A DNA stretch of 64,000 nucleotides from Citreicoccus inhibens (GCF_019039035.1 NZ_JAHNZT010000036.1:17616-81615); one strand, 5' to 3'; positions 17,533 to 28,000 are shown, counted from the first letter of the stretch. Translations and numbers: made by a program. The notes: generated by a model from the letters alone, not told the origin.

Positions 17533-17904
17533 ATGTCCGACCGCATCCAGACCTACGCCGAGTTCTGGCCGTTCTACCTGCGCGAGCACTCCCTGCCCAT
17601 CACCCGCTGGCTCCACCTGCTGGGCACCAGCCTGGGCGTGGGCCTGGGCGTGACGGCCGCGGTGACGGGCCGCGCGGGCCTCGTGGGCGCCGCGTTCGTG
17701 TCCGCCTACGGCTTCGCGTGGGTGAGCCACTTCACGCTGGAGCACAACCGTCCGGCGACCTTCAAGTACCCGCTCTGGTCGTTCATCTCGGACTTCCGCA
17801 TGGCGGGCCTGATGCTCACGGGTCAGCTGGGGCCGCACCTGGAGCGCGCCAACGCGGGCGCCAACGCGGACGCGTCCGAGCGTCCCGCCGCGGCCTCGCG
17901 CTAG
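17533..17904 (+). CDS. DUF962 / Mpo1-like membrane protein
   Basis: The ATG at 17533 gives 123 residues. The family hallmark FYLREHSLPITRWLHLLGT is present: the two His residues with this spacing are conserved in DUF962 and in yeast Mpo1, an Fe(II)-dependent dioxygenase of 2-hydroxy fatty acids. A second conserved His pair appears in WVSHFTLEHNRPATFKYP. Two hydrophobic spans lie between. Bacterial members are mostly uncharacterised, and a role in fatty-acid alpha-oxidation or membrane lipid turnover is an inference from the yeast homologue. Confidence 0.85.
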   Translation: MSDRIQTYAEFWPFYLREHSLPITRWLHLLGTSLGVGLGVTAAVTGRAGLVGAAFVSAYGFAWVSHFTLEHNRPATFKYPLWSFISDFRMAGLMLTGQLGPHLERANAGANADASERPAAASR

Positions 17905-17946
17905 CGACACGCGTTACTCCCGCGTGTCGCCGTGCGGCGCGCGGGA

Positions 17947-18462
17947 TTAGAGGAACACGCTGAGCTGGATGCCCGTGGTCCCGAACGGGATGCTGATGAC
18001 GTCCGCGTTGTGGTCGAAGCGGAGCGCCAGCCCCACCGTCCCGGAGATGCTCACGTTGGGGGTGAAGAAGTACTCCGCGCCCAGCCCGCCATGCAGGGCG
18101 AAGTTCACGTCGTCATCGAAGAGGAAGTCGAAGGTCATTCCGCCCTCGACGTAGGGCCGCAGGTCGCCCGTGCGCAGGTGGTGACGGTAGGCCGCGCCCA
18201 GCGAGAACTGCGCGTCCGCGTCGGGCTTGAGCGCGAAGGCCAGGCCCAGGTCGAGGCGCAGCGAGCCCACGTCGCTCAGGTAGTAGAAGCCGCCCACCGT
18301 CGGCAGGGCATTGATTCCCAGCGTCAGGCCCTTGGCACCCGCGGCGGGCCCATTGCTGGAGGCGCTGGCCTCCATGGGCGCATCGGCCTTCGCCGTCTCG
18401 GCGGCGGCCATCTGGAGGGGAAGCGTGGTGAGCGCGATTGCGGCGAGCATGGGGAAACGCAT
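17947..18462 (-). CDS. Outer-membrane beta-barrel protein
   Basis: The 171-residue protein has a signal peptide (MLAAIALTTLPLQMAAA) and an Ala/Ser-rich linker. A succession of amphipathic strands with alternating hydrophobic residues follows, such as LRLDLGLAFALKPDADAQ and VSISGTVGLALRF, ending in a hydrophobic residue followed by Phe-Leu (QLSVFL). This is the pattern of small eight-stranded OmpA/OmpX-like barrels. No function can be assigned. The 5' untranslated region contains a small inverted repeat, gacagt/actgtc, at 18486-18502. Confidence 0.75.
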   Translation of the reverse strand: MRFPMLAAIALTTLPLQMAAAETAKADAPMEASASSNGPAAGAKGLTLGINALPTVGGFYYLSDVGSLRLDLGLAFALKPDADAQFSLGAAYRHHLRTGDLRPYVEGGMTFDFLFDDDVNFALHGGLGAEYFFTPNVSISGTVGLALRFDHNADVISIPFGTTGIQLSVFL

Positions 18463-18709
18463 GGAGTCGAAACCTCGATGGATGTGACAGTCAGCGACTG
18501 TCGAGCCAACTGGGCCTTATATCCCGGTCTCTCCTGAGCGCTTCTTTTTAACTGGAACGCTGACTGCTCATTCAAGTCCCTGGGAAGCGATTTCGCGCGT
18601 TGGGCGGATGTTGATGAGGGGATGGGGGACATGGCCTGTTCTGGCTGAGTGACACTCTTCTTCTCCCGAGGTGTTCCCTATCGGGCGAAAGGCCCGGAGG
18701 GTGTGCACC
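18463..18709. promoter_or_regulatory. Divergent intergenic region between beta-barrel and diheme genes
   Basis: These 247 bp separate two divergently transcribed genes and are visibly more AT-rich than their surroundings, including a tttttaact stretch near 18545. The inverted repeat gacagt-cagcg-actgtc at 18486-18502 could be a protein-binding site or a 5'-leader hairpin of the beta-barrel gene. I could not fix -35 and -10 boxes for either gene. Confidence 0.4.
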
Positions 18710-20077
18710 ATGGGGTCCTTGCAGAAGTTCATCGGGTTGATCAGTGCCTTGGCATTGGGAGGGTTGGCGCAAGCCGCGCCACCCAACGGTAAAGAACTCT
18801 TTCTGAAGCCTTTTCCAGGGACGAACGGGCGCTCGTGCGCGACCTGCCACGTCCTGGAAGAGGAGACGGTCCTGACACCTCAGCACGTGGAGGCGCTGTG
18901 GGCCCAGTCTCCGACGGATCCCTTGTTCAATCGGTTGGATGCGGATGATCCAAGCGCGGCGATCCTCACCTACTCCCACCTCAAGAAGGGCCTCGTGCGG
19001 GTCACCTTGCCGGTCCCCGCGAACATGGATGTCATTGATGCGGCAGGGAACGTCATCACGCCGGCGAACCGGAAGATCTCCGTCTGGCGCGGGGTGCCGA
19101 GCGTCCGGGACACGGCCATCCTGGGGCCCTACCAGTACGACGGGCGCGAGGCGTCGCTCCAATCGCAGGCCCAGTCAGCCATCCTGAGCCACAGCGAGGG
19201 CAGCCTCGTCTCGCCGGAGGAGCTGGATGCCATTGCGATCGCGGAGCGCGACGACTTCACGTCAGACCGCGCGCGGTTCGTCTCGAACCTGTTCGACTGG
19301 GGCGTCCCGCTGGCGTTCATTCCGGATCCCGAGCGCTTCATGTGGCTCACCCCGCAGGAGCAGCGCGGGCGGGACGTGTACACGACCGCCTGCGAGGGCT
19401 GCCATGGCGGGAGCACGAAGAACCGCATCGTCAACCGCGCCGTCCACGACGCGGCGTTCCTCGCCCTCAAGCCCAACGGCACGGTCATCTTCACGGTGGA
19501 TCCGCAGAAGGGGCCAGTGCTTCAGCGGGTGCCGCGCCCGAACGACGAGTTCCTGAACGTGGGCTTCACGTTCTTGAGCTACCTGGGGCAGGTGGGCCAG
19601 CTGCCCATGTACAACTCGGACGTGCAGCTGCCGCGCTACCGCTTCCGGTTCTACACGGACGGCACGCGGCAGCACGCCGTCACCGAGCTGCCGCCCGTCC
19701 CGGTCACCGTGAGCGGGGATCCGCTCGATCCCCGGTCCGCGTTGGATTCGAACGGCTTCCCCATCGTGGGACCCAATGGCGCGCCGCAGCTCTTCACGAC
19801 GGACCCGGGCCGCGCGCTCATCACGGGAGACCCGGCGGACTTCGAGGCCTTTGACATTCCCTCGCTGCGAGGCGTGGCGAAGACGGCGCCGTACTTCCAT
19901 GACAACAGCAACGCGACGCTGGTGGACGTGGTGAATACCTACAGCCGGCTCATCCTGCCGTTCCTGCCGGACATGCACCTGCCAGCCGTCCACCCGCCCG
20001 AGGACGCGCAAGGCTTCCCCGAGTCCCTCACGCCCGCTCAGAAGCAGGACCTCCTGGCGTTCCTGAATCGCCTGTGA
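18710..20077 (+). CDS. Diheme cytochrome c peroxidase/MauG-like protein
   Basis: The ATG at 18710 gives a 455-residue exported protein (signal ending AQAAP). Two heme-attachment motifs are present: CATCH at 43-47 and CEGCH at 228-232. The late segment FEAFDIPSLRGVAKTAPYFHDN matches the conserved C-terminal signature of bacterial cytochrome c peroxidases and MauG relatives. The family reduces peroxides or oxidises protein and organic substrates in the periplasm. It is somewhat longer than classical CcpA (about 320-350 residues), so a specialised variant is likely. It is followed at once by a strong hairpin, suggesting a single-gene unit. Confidence 0.85.
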   Translation: MGSLQKFIGLISALALGGLAQAAPPNGKELFLKPFPGTNGRSCATCHVLEEETVLTPQHVEALWAQSPTDPLFNRLDADDPSAAILTYSHLKKGLVRVTLPVPANMDVIDAAGNVITPANRKISVWRGVPSVRDTAILGPYQYDGREASLQSQAQSAILSHSEGSLVSPEELDAIAIAERDDFTSDRARFVSNLFDWGVPLAFIPDPERFMWLTPQEQRGRDVYTTACEGCHGGSTKNRIVNRAVHDAAFLALKPNGTVIFTVDPQKGPVLQRVPRPNDEFLNVGFTFLSYLGQVGQLPMYNSDVQLPRYRFRFYTDGTRQHAVTELPPVPVTVSGDPLDPRSALDSNGFPIVGPNGAPQLFTTDPGRALITGDPADFEAFDIPSLRGVAKTAPYFHDNSNATLVDVVNTYSRLILPFLPDMHLPAVHPPEDAQGFPESLTPAQKQDLLAFLNRL

Positions 20078-20082
20078 GGCAC

Positions 20083-20124
20083 GGGGCGCCGCGCGAGGTG
20101 ACAGGAGACCTCGCGCGGCGCCCC
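20083..20124 (+). terminator. Strong GC-rich hairpin terminator
   Basis: A perfect 17-bp stem (left arm 20083-20099, right arm 20108-20124) with an 8-base loop begins 6 bp after the stop of the diheme peroxidase-like gene. There is no following T tract, as is common in high-GC organisms, so it may work as a terminator or as a 3'-end protection hairpin. Confidence 0.75.
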
Positions 20125-20613
20125 CGCGGTCTCCGCTTCTCCACCCAACGGCCAGGGAGGATGCGTGGGTGCGGGGCCCTCGGGCGATGCTCGCCTTCGC
20201 ACGCGCGCCGCGGTCCGCGCGCGCATCTGGCCGGAGGAATCCGATGAGGGGGGATGTTCGCTGCGCTCGCATCGTGGCGCTGTGTTGGTGCAGCGGGGCT
20301 TGGAAAATCCCATCGCCCGCGGAGCTGACGGCTGACCTCTCCCAACTCGAAGGGGTATCTCCATGAACGGCCCCGGGCCATCGCCGCGCTGCGAGAGCTG
20401 CTCCTCGCCCCGCCCCAACCGGTGGACCGGGCGCTGAAGTTGGTTCCGGCGGCGGATGCCTGCCTCGCCCGGGTCCTGTGGACCTTGGGGCGATTGGGTC
20501 ACCTGCGCGAGGTGGGTGATTCGCGAGCAGGGCGGATGAAGCAGGGCGGGAGTCCTCGCGCGAGGCTTCTCCCGCCCCCAAGCCTCAGGTGACCCGAGGT
20601 GCGAGGCAAGGCG
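20125..20613. other. Gene-poor stretch with a possible degraded coding remnant
   Basis: No complete gene is supported here. On the plus strand one frame is open from about 20332 to the stop at 20590-20592 and reads like real protein in its middle (ALRELLLAPPQPVDRALKLV, then CLARVLWTLGRLGHLREV). It has no start codon, and the upstream part that looks continuous with it (ADLSQLEGVSP) is in another frame and ends in a stop. This suggests a frameshifted 3' fragment of an old gene. Family not recognised; confidence is low. Confidence 0.3.
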
Positions 20614-21225
20614 TCACGGGGACGCGGCGACGGTCGGCGGCGTGGTGCTGGTGAAGAAGTCCGGGAAGCTCGCGATGTAGTGGTTCCCGCTGCCGCTCTC
20701 TCCCAAGATGACGCCGGTCTTCGAGCCCGAGACGGTGACGGTGGTGCCGTCCGCGGCAATCGCCACGTTCTCCGACGAGATGTTGCCCGCCCCCAGGTAG
20801 ACGCCCAGGCTGTTGCTCCGGATGACGGTCAGCGTTGCCGGGTCCACCTGGTGCACGTTGACGGTAATGGGCGCGCTGCCGCTGCTGCTCGACTTCAGGG
20901 TGTAGCTCGCGGCGAGTCCCAGCGCGTTCCCTGCCACGGACCGCGTCGGCTCATAGACGACGGACGTCCCCAGGATCACGCTGCCAGTGCCATACGCACA
21001 CGTCGGGATGGGCTGGCGGAAGAGCTTGACGTCATAGACCGTGGGCGTCACGTTCGGCTGCGGGTATGCGGAGATGCTGTAGATGCATCCGTTCAGCGAG
21101 ACGGATGAGAGCGCGGACTCTTGCTGCGCCAGCACGTCGTCCTGCCCAGACACCCTGTCTCCTCCGCCGCAGGCAGGGAAGAGAACAGCAGCACAAAGAC
21201 AGACAGCCCGTTTGAAGAATCGCAT
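20614..21225 (-). CDS. Hypothetical lipoprotein, beta-rich
   Basis: The ATG at 21225 has an AGGAG ribosome site and gives 203 residues. The start MRFFKRAVCLCAAVLFPACGGG is a lipoprotein signal with the lipidated Cys after FPA. The mature part is Ser/Thr/Gly-rich and predicted to be all beta: VSLNGCIYSISAYPQPNVTP is followed by regularly spaced hydrophobic strands. It resembles other myxobacterial surface lipoproteins of unknown role, and I recognise no enzyme motif. About 450 bp upstream are empty, so it likely has its own promoter. Confidence 0.75.
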   Translation of the reverse strand: MRFFKRAVCLCAAVLFPACGGGDRVSGQDDVLAQQESALSSVSLNGCIYSISAYPQPNVTPTVYDVKLFRQPIPTCAYGTGSVILGTSVVYEPTRSVAGNALGLAASYTLKSSSSGSAPITVNVHQVDPATLTVIRSNSLGVYLGAGNISSENVAIAADGTTVTVSGSKTGVILGESGSGNHYIASFPDFFTSTTPPTVAASP

Positions 21226-21675
21226 TGTGCAATAGCTCCTTGGCTCGCGGGAAGCGCAGGGAAAGTAGCAGTAGCGCGATTTTCTTCGTGAACAATCTAC
21301 ACGCATCCACCCGGGGGCGTTGATGACCCCATCGGAGAAATGCTGCCGTGCAGCGCGGGAGGTGAGGTGCGACTTTGTTCTCGTGTGTGGCCCAAGCGCC
21401 TGGAGGCGCATCCCACGGTGGGGCGGCTGCCTGGAGTTGCTTCCGGTCCCTGAGGCGCGGTGCTGGCTCCGCGTCTCGTGAGGGCGGGGTGCGCTTTCGT
21501 TCGTGGGAGCGGGCTGTTATGGGCGCGCGAGGCTGGCGGACGCCCCGTCGTCACGCTCGGAAGGCTCCCCGTCCATTGGGCCCCACGCAGAGGCGTCCCC
21601 GGGTCGCCTGTTCATCGTGGGGGCCCTGCTGTTCGTCGCGCCATGCAAGCCGCGGCCCGGAGCCTCGCGCGTGCA
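21226..21675. other. Intergenic region without supported gene
   Basis: This 450-bp stretch lies between the start of a lipoprotein gene and the stop of an oxidoreductase gene, both on the minus strand. Open frames here lack ribosome sites and read as Arg/Ser/Pro-rich shadow sequence. I see no repeat, tRNA or clear terminator. The part next to 21225 must contain the lipoprotein promoter. Confidence 0.5.
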
Positions 21676-22710
21676 TCAGCCGGGGGTGACGTCCACCACG
21701 AGCTTGCCGAAGTTGCGGCCCTCGAGCATGCCGATGAACGCGGTCGGCGCGTGCTCCAGTCCGGTGACGTGGTCCTCGCGCAGCTTCACCTTGCCCGCGT
21801 CGACCCAGGCGCCCATGTCGCGACGGAAGGGCTCGAAGCGATCGGCGTAGTGGTCGAGGATGATGAAGCCCTGCATGCGGATGCGCTTCTGCAGCACCTT
21901 GGCGAGCAGCAGGGGCAGCTGGTTCGGTCCGGACGGCAGGTTCTCCTCGTTGTAGTGCGAGATGAACCCGCAGACCGGTACGCGCGCCCCGATGTTGAGC
22001 AAGGGCAGCACGGCATCGAACACCGCGCCGCCGACGTTCTCGAAGTAGACGTCGATACCTTTGGGGCACGCCTCGGCGAGGCGCTCGGCCAGCCGTGGCT
22101 CTCTCCGGTCCAGGCAGACATCGAAGCCGAGTTCCTCGACCGCGAAGCGGCGCTTGTCGTCACCGCCGACGATGCCGACCACGCGCGCGCCCTTCATCTT
22201 GGCGAGCTGTCCGACCACGCTGCCCACCGCGCCGGTCGCCGCGGCCACGACCACTGTCTCGCCCGGCTTGGGCTGCCCGATGTCGAGCAGGCCGACATAG
22301 GCGGTGAACCCCGGCATGCCCAACCCACCGAGGGCCAGCGAAGGCCGCGCCATCTCGCCGAGCGGGAGCAGGTCCTGTCCTCCGGACACCGCGTAGTCCT
22401 GCCAGCCCGCGTTGCCGAGCACCAGGTCGCCCTCGCGGAACTTCGGGTTTCGGGACGAGATGATCCGATTGATGGTGCCGCCCACCATGGGCGCTCCCAC
22501 TTCAACTGGCGGGGCGTAACCCGGCCCCACTTCGTCCACCAGGTTGCGCATGTACGGGTCGAGCGAGAGGGATAGCGTGCGCAGCAGCACCTCTCCTTCG
22601 CCTGGAGTCGGGATGGCGGTCTCTTCGATGCGGAAGTCCCGTGGGGTGGGTTGGCCTCGCGGGCGAGAGGCGAGGACGATGCGGCGGTTGACGCCTTCCT
22701 TGGACGGCAT
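21676..22710 (-). CDS. NADP-dependent oxidoreductase, MDR superfamily (CurA/PTGR-like)
   Basis: Starting at the ATG at 22710 the protein has 344 residues. It is a zinc-free medium-chain reductase: the nucleotide-binding motif is VVVAAATGAVGSVVGQLAK, followed by VVGIVGGDDKRRFAVEELGFD, and FENVGGAVFDAVLPLLN is the signature of leukotriene B4 dehydrogenase/prostaglandin reductase and E. coli CurA (YncB) relatives. These enzymes reduce alpha,beta-unsaturated carbonyl compounds with NADPH in the cytoplasm. Length is normal. There is no operon partner. Confidence 0.9.
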   Translation of the reverse strand: MPSKEGVNRRIVLASRPRGQPTPRDFRIEETAIPTPGEGEVLLRTLSLSLDPYMRNLVDEVGPGYAPPVEVGAPMVGGTINRIISSRNPKFREGDLVLGNAGWQDYAVSGGQDLLPLGEMARPSLALGGLGMPGFTAYVGLLDIGQPKPGETVVVAAATGAVGSVVGQLAKMKGARVVGIVGGDDKRRFAVEELGFDVCLDRREPRLAERLAEACPKGIDVYFENVGGAVFDAVLPLLNIGARVPVCGFISHYNEENLPSGPNQLPLLLAKVLQKRIRMQGFIILDHYADRFEPFRRDMGAWVDAGKVKLREDHVTGLEHAPTAFIGMLEGRNFGKLVVDVTPG

Positions 22711-22884
22711 GCGCGGACTCCAATGGAGGGGCACGTTCGGCGGGACGCCTTGCGCTCCGGTGATTTCGAGCGAGCGTCGAGGTGCCGAACGCGGCGCCCC
22801 ATCACTAATCAGCCCGTCATGGAGTCCGCCGGAGAAACGACTCGGGAATGAGGGGTTCGGGACCTGGCGCGGTCACCCTCGCCT

Positions 22885-24288
22885 TCATCCCGGTGGAGCA
22901 GCTGGGGCGCGCGGGCCTTCGATGATGACGCGCAGTCCTCGGGGCTCGTTGACGGCGAAGGAGAGTTCCAGGCCGGCGCGCAGGCACAGCTCCCGGACGA
23001 TGGCCACGCCCAGGCCGCTGCCTCGCGGATCTCTTTGACGGGCCTCACTGGCTCGGAAGAGGCGCTCGCCCAGGCGACCCAGGTCTTCGGGAGGGACTCC
23101 GGGGCCGTCATCCAGGACCGTGAGCCGGAAGCGCTCGGCGCCCACGGGCTCCAGCAGCGCCACCACGTGTCCTCCCGGATCCCCGTGTGCCACGGCGTTG
23201 TGGAGCAGGTTGCTGACCGCCTGCTCCAACATCGTGGGATGGCAGCGCACCCACAGCGGGGTGTCGGGATGGGCCGCGTCCATGGCCACGTCCTTGCGGC
23301 GGGCGAGCAATCCCAGACGTCGCACCACGCGCTCCACCAACATCCCCAATTCCGCGCGCGGCTCGCCCTCCAGCGGATCCACCCCCTCGCCGAGCTGACA
23401 CGCGAGCCGCAAGTTATCCACGAGCGCCGCCAGGTACACGGTGTCCTCGATGCCACGCACCAGCAGGGGCGACAGCTCCGCGGCCGGCGCGGTGGTAGCC
23501 AACTCCAGCGCGAGCTGGAGCGAGGCGATGGGCGTCTTGAGGTCGTGCGCCACATCCGAGAGGAATCGCTCCAGCGCCTGCTTCTGCGCCTCGATGCGCC
23601 CGGCATCCGAGCGCACCCGTGCGTGGGCCGCGTCCAGCACGCGGGACAGGTCACCCAGCTCGTCCGCCGAGGTGTCTCGGGTGGAGTGATACGCCGTGCT
23701 CCCAATGGCCCCGGTGGAACCGTGCAGTCGCCGCAGTCGCCGCAGCAGCGGGTAGATGACGAAGGCGGTGGACAGCGCCGCGGCCAGCGTCGTGAAGGTG
23801 AGCGCCGCGAGCAGCAGCCGCCGCAGTCCCTGCGCGCGGTTGACGAGGCGCGGCCAGTGATACTCCAAGAGACTGCACGGCCCCGAGTCCGCCACGCGGA
23901 TGAGCAGCGCGCCCGCCCAGGGCGTGTTGTGGCCATCTTCCCGGAGCGGGACGTAGACCTCGAAGGGTTGGGGGTCGCCCTCTCGCAGCTTCTGCACGAG
24001 TGACTCGGCGGGGGCGGGCCGTGAGTTCGGCTGGGTGAGCACGCGGTGCGCGTCGTAGGCGACCACCGTGAGCCCTTGTGTCAGGACGTGGCTCCAGCCG
24101 TCGGGGGCGGCGCGGCAGGCCTCGCCATGCAGTTGGAGGACGCTGTCGGTGAAGACCTGGGCGCTCAGCCGCGTGGTGATTTCAATCGCCTTGTGGAACG
24201 TGAAGTACGCCGTGGCGAGCGTGGCGAACATCCCCAGCAGCACCGAGGCGAGCGCGGTGCGCCACGCCAGCCCGCTCCACAGCTTCAT
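22885..24288 (-). CDS. Two-component sensor histidine kinase
   Basis: The 467-residue membrane kinase has two transmembrane spans, at about residues 11-30 and 157-181, flanking a periplasmic sensor domain of about 125 residues. A HisKA dimerisation helix follows with phospho-acceptor His248 in SDVAHDLKTPIASLQLALE. The HATPase domain shows an N box (VSNLLHNAVAHG), a G1 box (LDDGPGVPPEDL) and a G2 box (RGSGLGVAIV). It overlaps the upstream response-regulator gene by 4 bp (ATGA) and is its obvious partner. The signal is unknown. Confidence 0.92.
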   Translation of the reverse strand: MKLWSGLAWRTALASVLLGMFATLATAYFTFHKAIEITTRLSAQVFTDSVLQLHGEACRAAPDGWSHVLTQGLTVVAYDAHRVLTQPNSRPAPAESLVQKLREGDPQPFEVYVPLREDGHNTPWAGALLIRVADSGPCSLLEYHWPRLVNRAQGLRRLLLAALTFTTLAAALSTAFVIYPLLRRLRRLHGSTGAIGSTAYHSTRDTSADELGDLSRVLDAAHARVRSDAGRIEAQKQALERFLSDVAHDLKTPIASLQLALELATTAPAAELSPLLVRGIEDTVYLAALVDNLRLACQLGEGVDPLEGEPRAELGMLVERVVRRLGLLARRKDVAMDAAHPDTPLWVRCHPTMLEQAVSNLLHNAVAHGDPGGHVVALLEPVGAERFRLTVLDDGPGVPPEDLGRLGERLFRASEARQRDPRGSGLGVAIVRELCLRAGLELSFAVNEPRGLRVIIEGPRAPAAPPG

Positions 24289-24971
24289 GGCGCGTCCTCC
24301 GGCTCGAAGCGATAGCCGATGCCCCAGGCGGTGCGCACGCTCGCGCCCGCGGGGCCCAACTTCTTCCGGATGCGCGCCACATGCGAGTCCACCGTTCGCG
24401 CGTCGCGCTCTTCATTGAGCGGCAAGGCTTGCTCGGCGATCTGCTCCCGGGTGAGCGCGCGACCCGGGCGCTCCACCAGGTACAGCAGCACATCCAGTTC
24501 GTTGCGCGTGAAGGACACCGGGCCCACGCCCTCGCGGCTGACCGTGCGCGCGTCCAGGTCGATGCTCACGTCTGACCAAGTCCGCTTGCGCCGGGTGGCC
24601 TCGTCCGGGATGCGCAGCCGCGCCTTGATGCGCGCGAGGAGTTCTTCCATCCAGAACGGCTTGGCCAGGTAGTCCACCGCGCCGAGCCCGAAGGAGCGCA
24701 GCCGCGCCTCCAATTCCTGTCGCGCGGTGAGGACGAGGATGGGGACTCGGAGACGGCCCTGCCAGGCCTGGAGCAGCTCGAAGCCATCCAGGCCCGGCAG
24801 GTTGAGGTCCAGCACCACCAGGACAGGGCGCTCGCGCTCCGCTGCCTCCAGGGCGAGGCGCCCGTCGGTGACGAGCGACACCTGGAAGCCCGCGAGCTTC
24901 AGCCCGCGCACGATGCTGGCGGCGATGGGAGGATCGTCCTCGATGACCAGGATGGGGCCCTGCATGTCCAT
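24285..24971 (-). CDS. OmpR/PhoB-family response regulator
   Basis: The 228-residue protein has a receiver domain with the acidic pocket EDD at 11-13, phospho-acceptor Asp55 in VLDLNLPGLDG, switch Thr82 and conserved Lys104 in LAKPF. A winged-helix DNA-binding domain follows (SFTRNELDVLLYLVERPGRA, then ARTVDSHVARIRKKLG). It is transcribed first in a two-gene operon with the histidine kinase, coupled by a 4-bp overlap. The target genes are not evident, since adjacent genes on either side are unrelated single units. Confidence 0.93.
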   Translation of the reverse strand: MDMQGPILVIEDDPPIAASIVRGLKLAGFQVSLVTDGRLALEAAERERPVLVVLDLNLPGLDGFELLQAWQGRLRVPILVLTARQELEARLRSFGLGAVDYLAKPFWMEELLARIKARLRIPDEATRRKRTWSDVSIDLDARTVSREGVGPVSFTRNELDVLLYLVERPGRALTREQIAEQALPLNEERDARTVDSHVARIRKKLGPAGASVRTAWGIGYRFEPEDAP

Positions 24972-25004
24972 GGGGACGACCTTCCTCGGTTCAGGCTTAC
25001 GAGC

Positions 25005-28000
25005 CTAGCTGGCCAGGGCCCGCGGGGTGGCGGGTTCGGTGGGCACGATGAAGTTCGTGCGCGAGGTGTCCGTGCCGAGCGTGTTCTTCACCTGGACCGC
25101 TCCACTGCGCGCGCCCTGTGGCACCGTGAAGGTCAGCCGCGTGTCGCTCAGCACCTGGACATGCGTCGCGGGCTGCGTGTCCACGCTCACGCCTGTCACG
25201 CCGGTGAATCCCGAGCCCTCCACCGTCACCAGGGTGCCCGCGGGCCCCGAGGTGGGGGAGAGGGATTGAATGACAGGCTTGGCGCTGCTCTCCACCGCGA
25301 AGGTGTCCGACGTCACGACCGCGAGGTCGTTGGTGGCCACCTGGAGCAGTCCGCTCACCGCGCCCGCGGGCACGTAGGCCGTGAGCTTCGTGTCGCTCTG
25401 CACGCTGAAGCTCGCGCGCATGGCCGAGTCTCCGAAGCTCACCCGCTGCACCTGCGTGAAGCCGCAGCCCGTGAGCTGGATGGCCGTGCCCGCGACGCCG
25501 TGGCCCGGCGAGAAGCCCGTGACCGACAGGGGCACGGTGAAGACCTGCTTCGAATGCCCCGCGCCCAGCGAGTTGGTGACGACGAGCGCGTCCGTCACGG
25601 TGGCGCTGGAGAGCACCGCCATCAGCTCCGTGTCGCTGTGCACCTCGTAGCGCGCCACGGAGACCTTCCCCACGCTCACCGCCGTCGTCCCCGTGAAGCC
25701 GCTGCCCTGGAGGGTGAGCTGGGTGCCCGCGCCGCCCGAGTTGGGCGAGAAGCCGGTGACCTCGGGCGCGCGCTGGGGCTTCACCTCGAACGTGTCGCTG
25801 CTGCGCGCCTTGCCGCTCGGCGTGTCGACGAGGATGTTGCCTGTCACGGCGCCGGGCGGAACGGTGACGACGAGTGGGGCCTGGTCGCCGGCTCCCTTCA
25901 CCTGGATGGCGGCCTCGGCGGTGGAGAGCTGGCCGAAGCGCACGCGCGTCGCGCTCGCCAGCCCGGTGCCGTCGAGGGTGATGGTGTCCCCCGCCTTGCC
26001 GGTCGTGGGCTTGATGCGCGAGATGGAAGGAGGCGTGACGTACTGGAAGGACTCCAAGGAGCGCGCGCTGTCTCGCGAGTTGCTCACGTGGAGGACGCCG
26101 CTGGGCGCGTTGTTGGGGACGTAGGCGATGAGCTGCGCATCGCTCGACACCTCGAAGGACGCGGCGGGGGTGTTGCCGAAGCTGACCTTCGTGGTGCCCG
26201 TGAACCCCGCGCCCGTGAGGGTGACGGCCGTGCCGCGTCCGCCGCTCGCGGGCGAGAACCCGTCGATGCGCGGGGCCGCGTCACTCAACACCGTGAAGGA
26301 CATGTCTGTCTTCACCCGACCGCTGGACACGTCCGCGCTGATGGGGCCGCTCGTCGTCCCGCCGGGCGAGGTCGCGGTGAGCTGCGTGTCACTGCTCACC
26401 GTGAACGGAACCGAGACCCCCGGCGCGCCGATGTAGACATTCGTCGCGCTCAGCAGCCCATGGCCCGTCACGGTCACGCGTGTTCCGGCCACGCCCTGCT
26501 TCGGCGAGAAGTCGGTGAGGGCAGGCGCGGGCGTCACGCTGAAGGGCTGCGGGCTGGCTCCCGAGCCATGGGTGTTGGTGACGCGCACCGGCCCGGAGGT
26601 CGTCCGCAGCCCCACGCTCGCCACGAGCGAGGTGTCGCTGAGCACGGTGAAGGCCATGGCGGGCACGTCCTGGAAACTCACCGCGGTGGTGCCTGTGAAG
26701 CCGGTGCCCGTGAGGGTGACCTCGGTGCCCTCGGGACCCGCGGGCGGGTCAAGAGCAGTCACCACGGGGGTGACATTGCTCATCACCGTGAAGGCATCCC
26801 AGGTGGCCTTGCCGCTGGGGGTGACGACGGTGATGGGGCCGCTGACCGCGCCGCTGGGGACCTGCGTGGACACCTGGGTGTCATTGGCCACGCACGCGCT
26901 CAGCAGGTTCTCGGAGAAGGACACCGTGGCGCCCGCCAGGTTGCTGCCGCGCAGCACCACCTTCTGACCCATCGTGCCGCTGCCCTGGCTGATGGCCGAG
27001 AGCGTGGGCGGAGGCGTCACGGTGAACGCGGTGGTGGAGGTGGCGGTGCCCGCGGGCGTGGTCACCTCGACGGGGCCGGTCGTCGCGGTGTCCGCGACGC
27101 GCGCCACGATGCGGTTGTCCGCCCAGCAACGGAAGTACGACGCGCGCGCCCCCGCGATGCGCACCGCCTTCACGCCGGTGAAGCCCGAGCCCGTCACGGT
27201 GACCATCGTCCCCGGCGCGCCTCCTGTCGGCGCGATGTCCGTGATGACGGGCGCGGCGGAGCTGGAGAGGGACTTCACCGTGCTCGGAGGAGGAGGAGCC
27301 GCGGGTGCGTACTGGCCTTGCAACACCAGTCCGGTGACGAAGTCGACGCCCTGGAGCGTGAGGTCCTGGAAGGCTGGCGCGTCCTTGGGGAAGCCCTGCT
27401 TGTCTCGCATCTTCTGGAGCGCCTGCGACTGCTTCCACGCCACCACGCCCATGAAGATGGCGCCGATGAGGCCCGTCACGAGCGACAGCAGCGTGCCCAG
27501 CGCGAGGCTGGCCTCGTAGCTCACCACCAGCGGGTCATCCTGGTCTGGCGTGAGCGACACCTTGGGGTTGTCGATGTCGTAGTAGAGGGACTCGACGCCA
27601 TCCTTCTTCCGCAGCTCCAGCGTGATGGTGCCGGACGCCTGGGTGACGAGGTGATGCGAGGTCCCCTTCAAGGACATCGCCAACCCCTTGCCATTGGAGA
27701 CGGAGAGCTTGAAGGACGTCAGGTGAATGTCTTGTCCATTCACCTTGCCATCCACCGAATGCGTGAGGCCGAGTACGGGCGGCGAGCCCGTCACCTGGAG
27801 CGCGGACTCGGGGATGTGCAGGACCTTGGCCATGACGGGGCCCATCAACGTCAGCAGGCAGGTGTCGTCGATGGAGAGGCTGGTGTTCTGCGTCGCGGTG
27901 GTGGCGAGCCAGACGCTGGTCTGGACGGGCATGGGCAGCGGATCCACCGGCGGCGGGAGGTTGCCCGCCATCGCGAAGAGGACGAGGTCGGACTCGGGCT

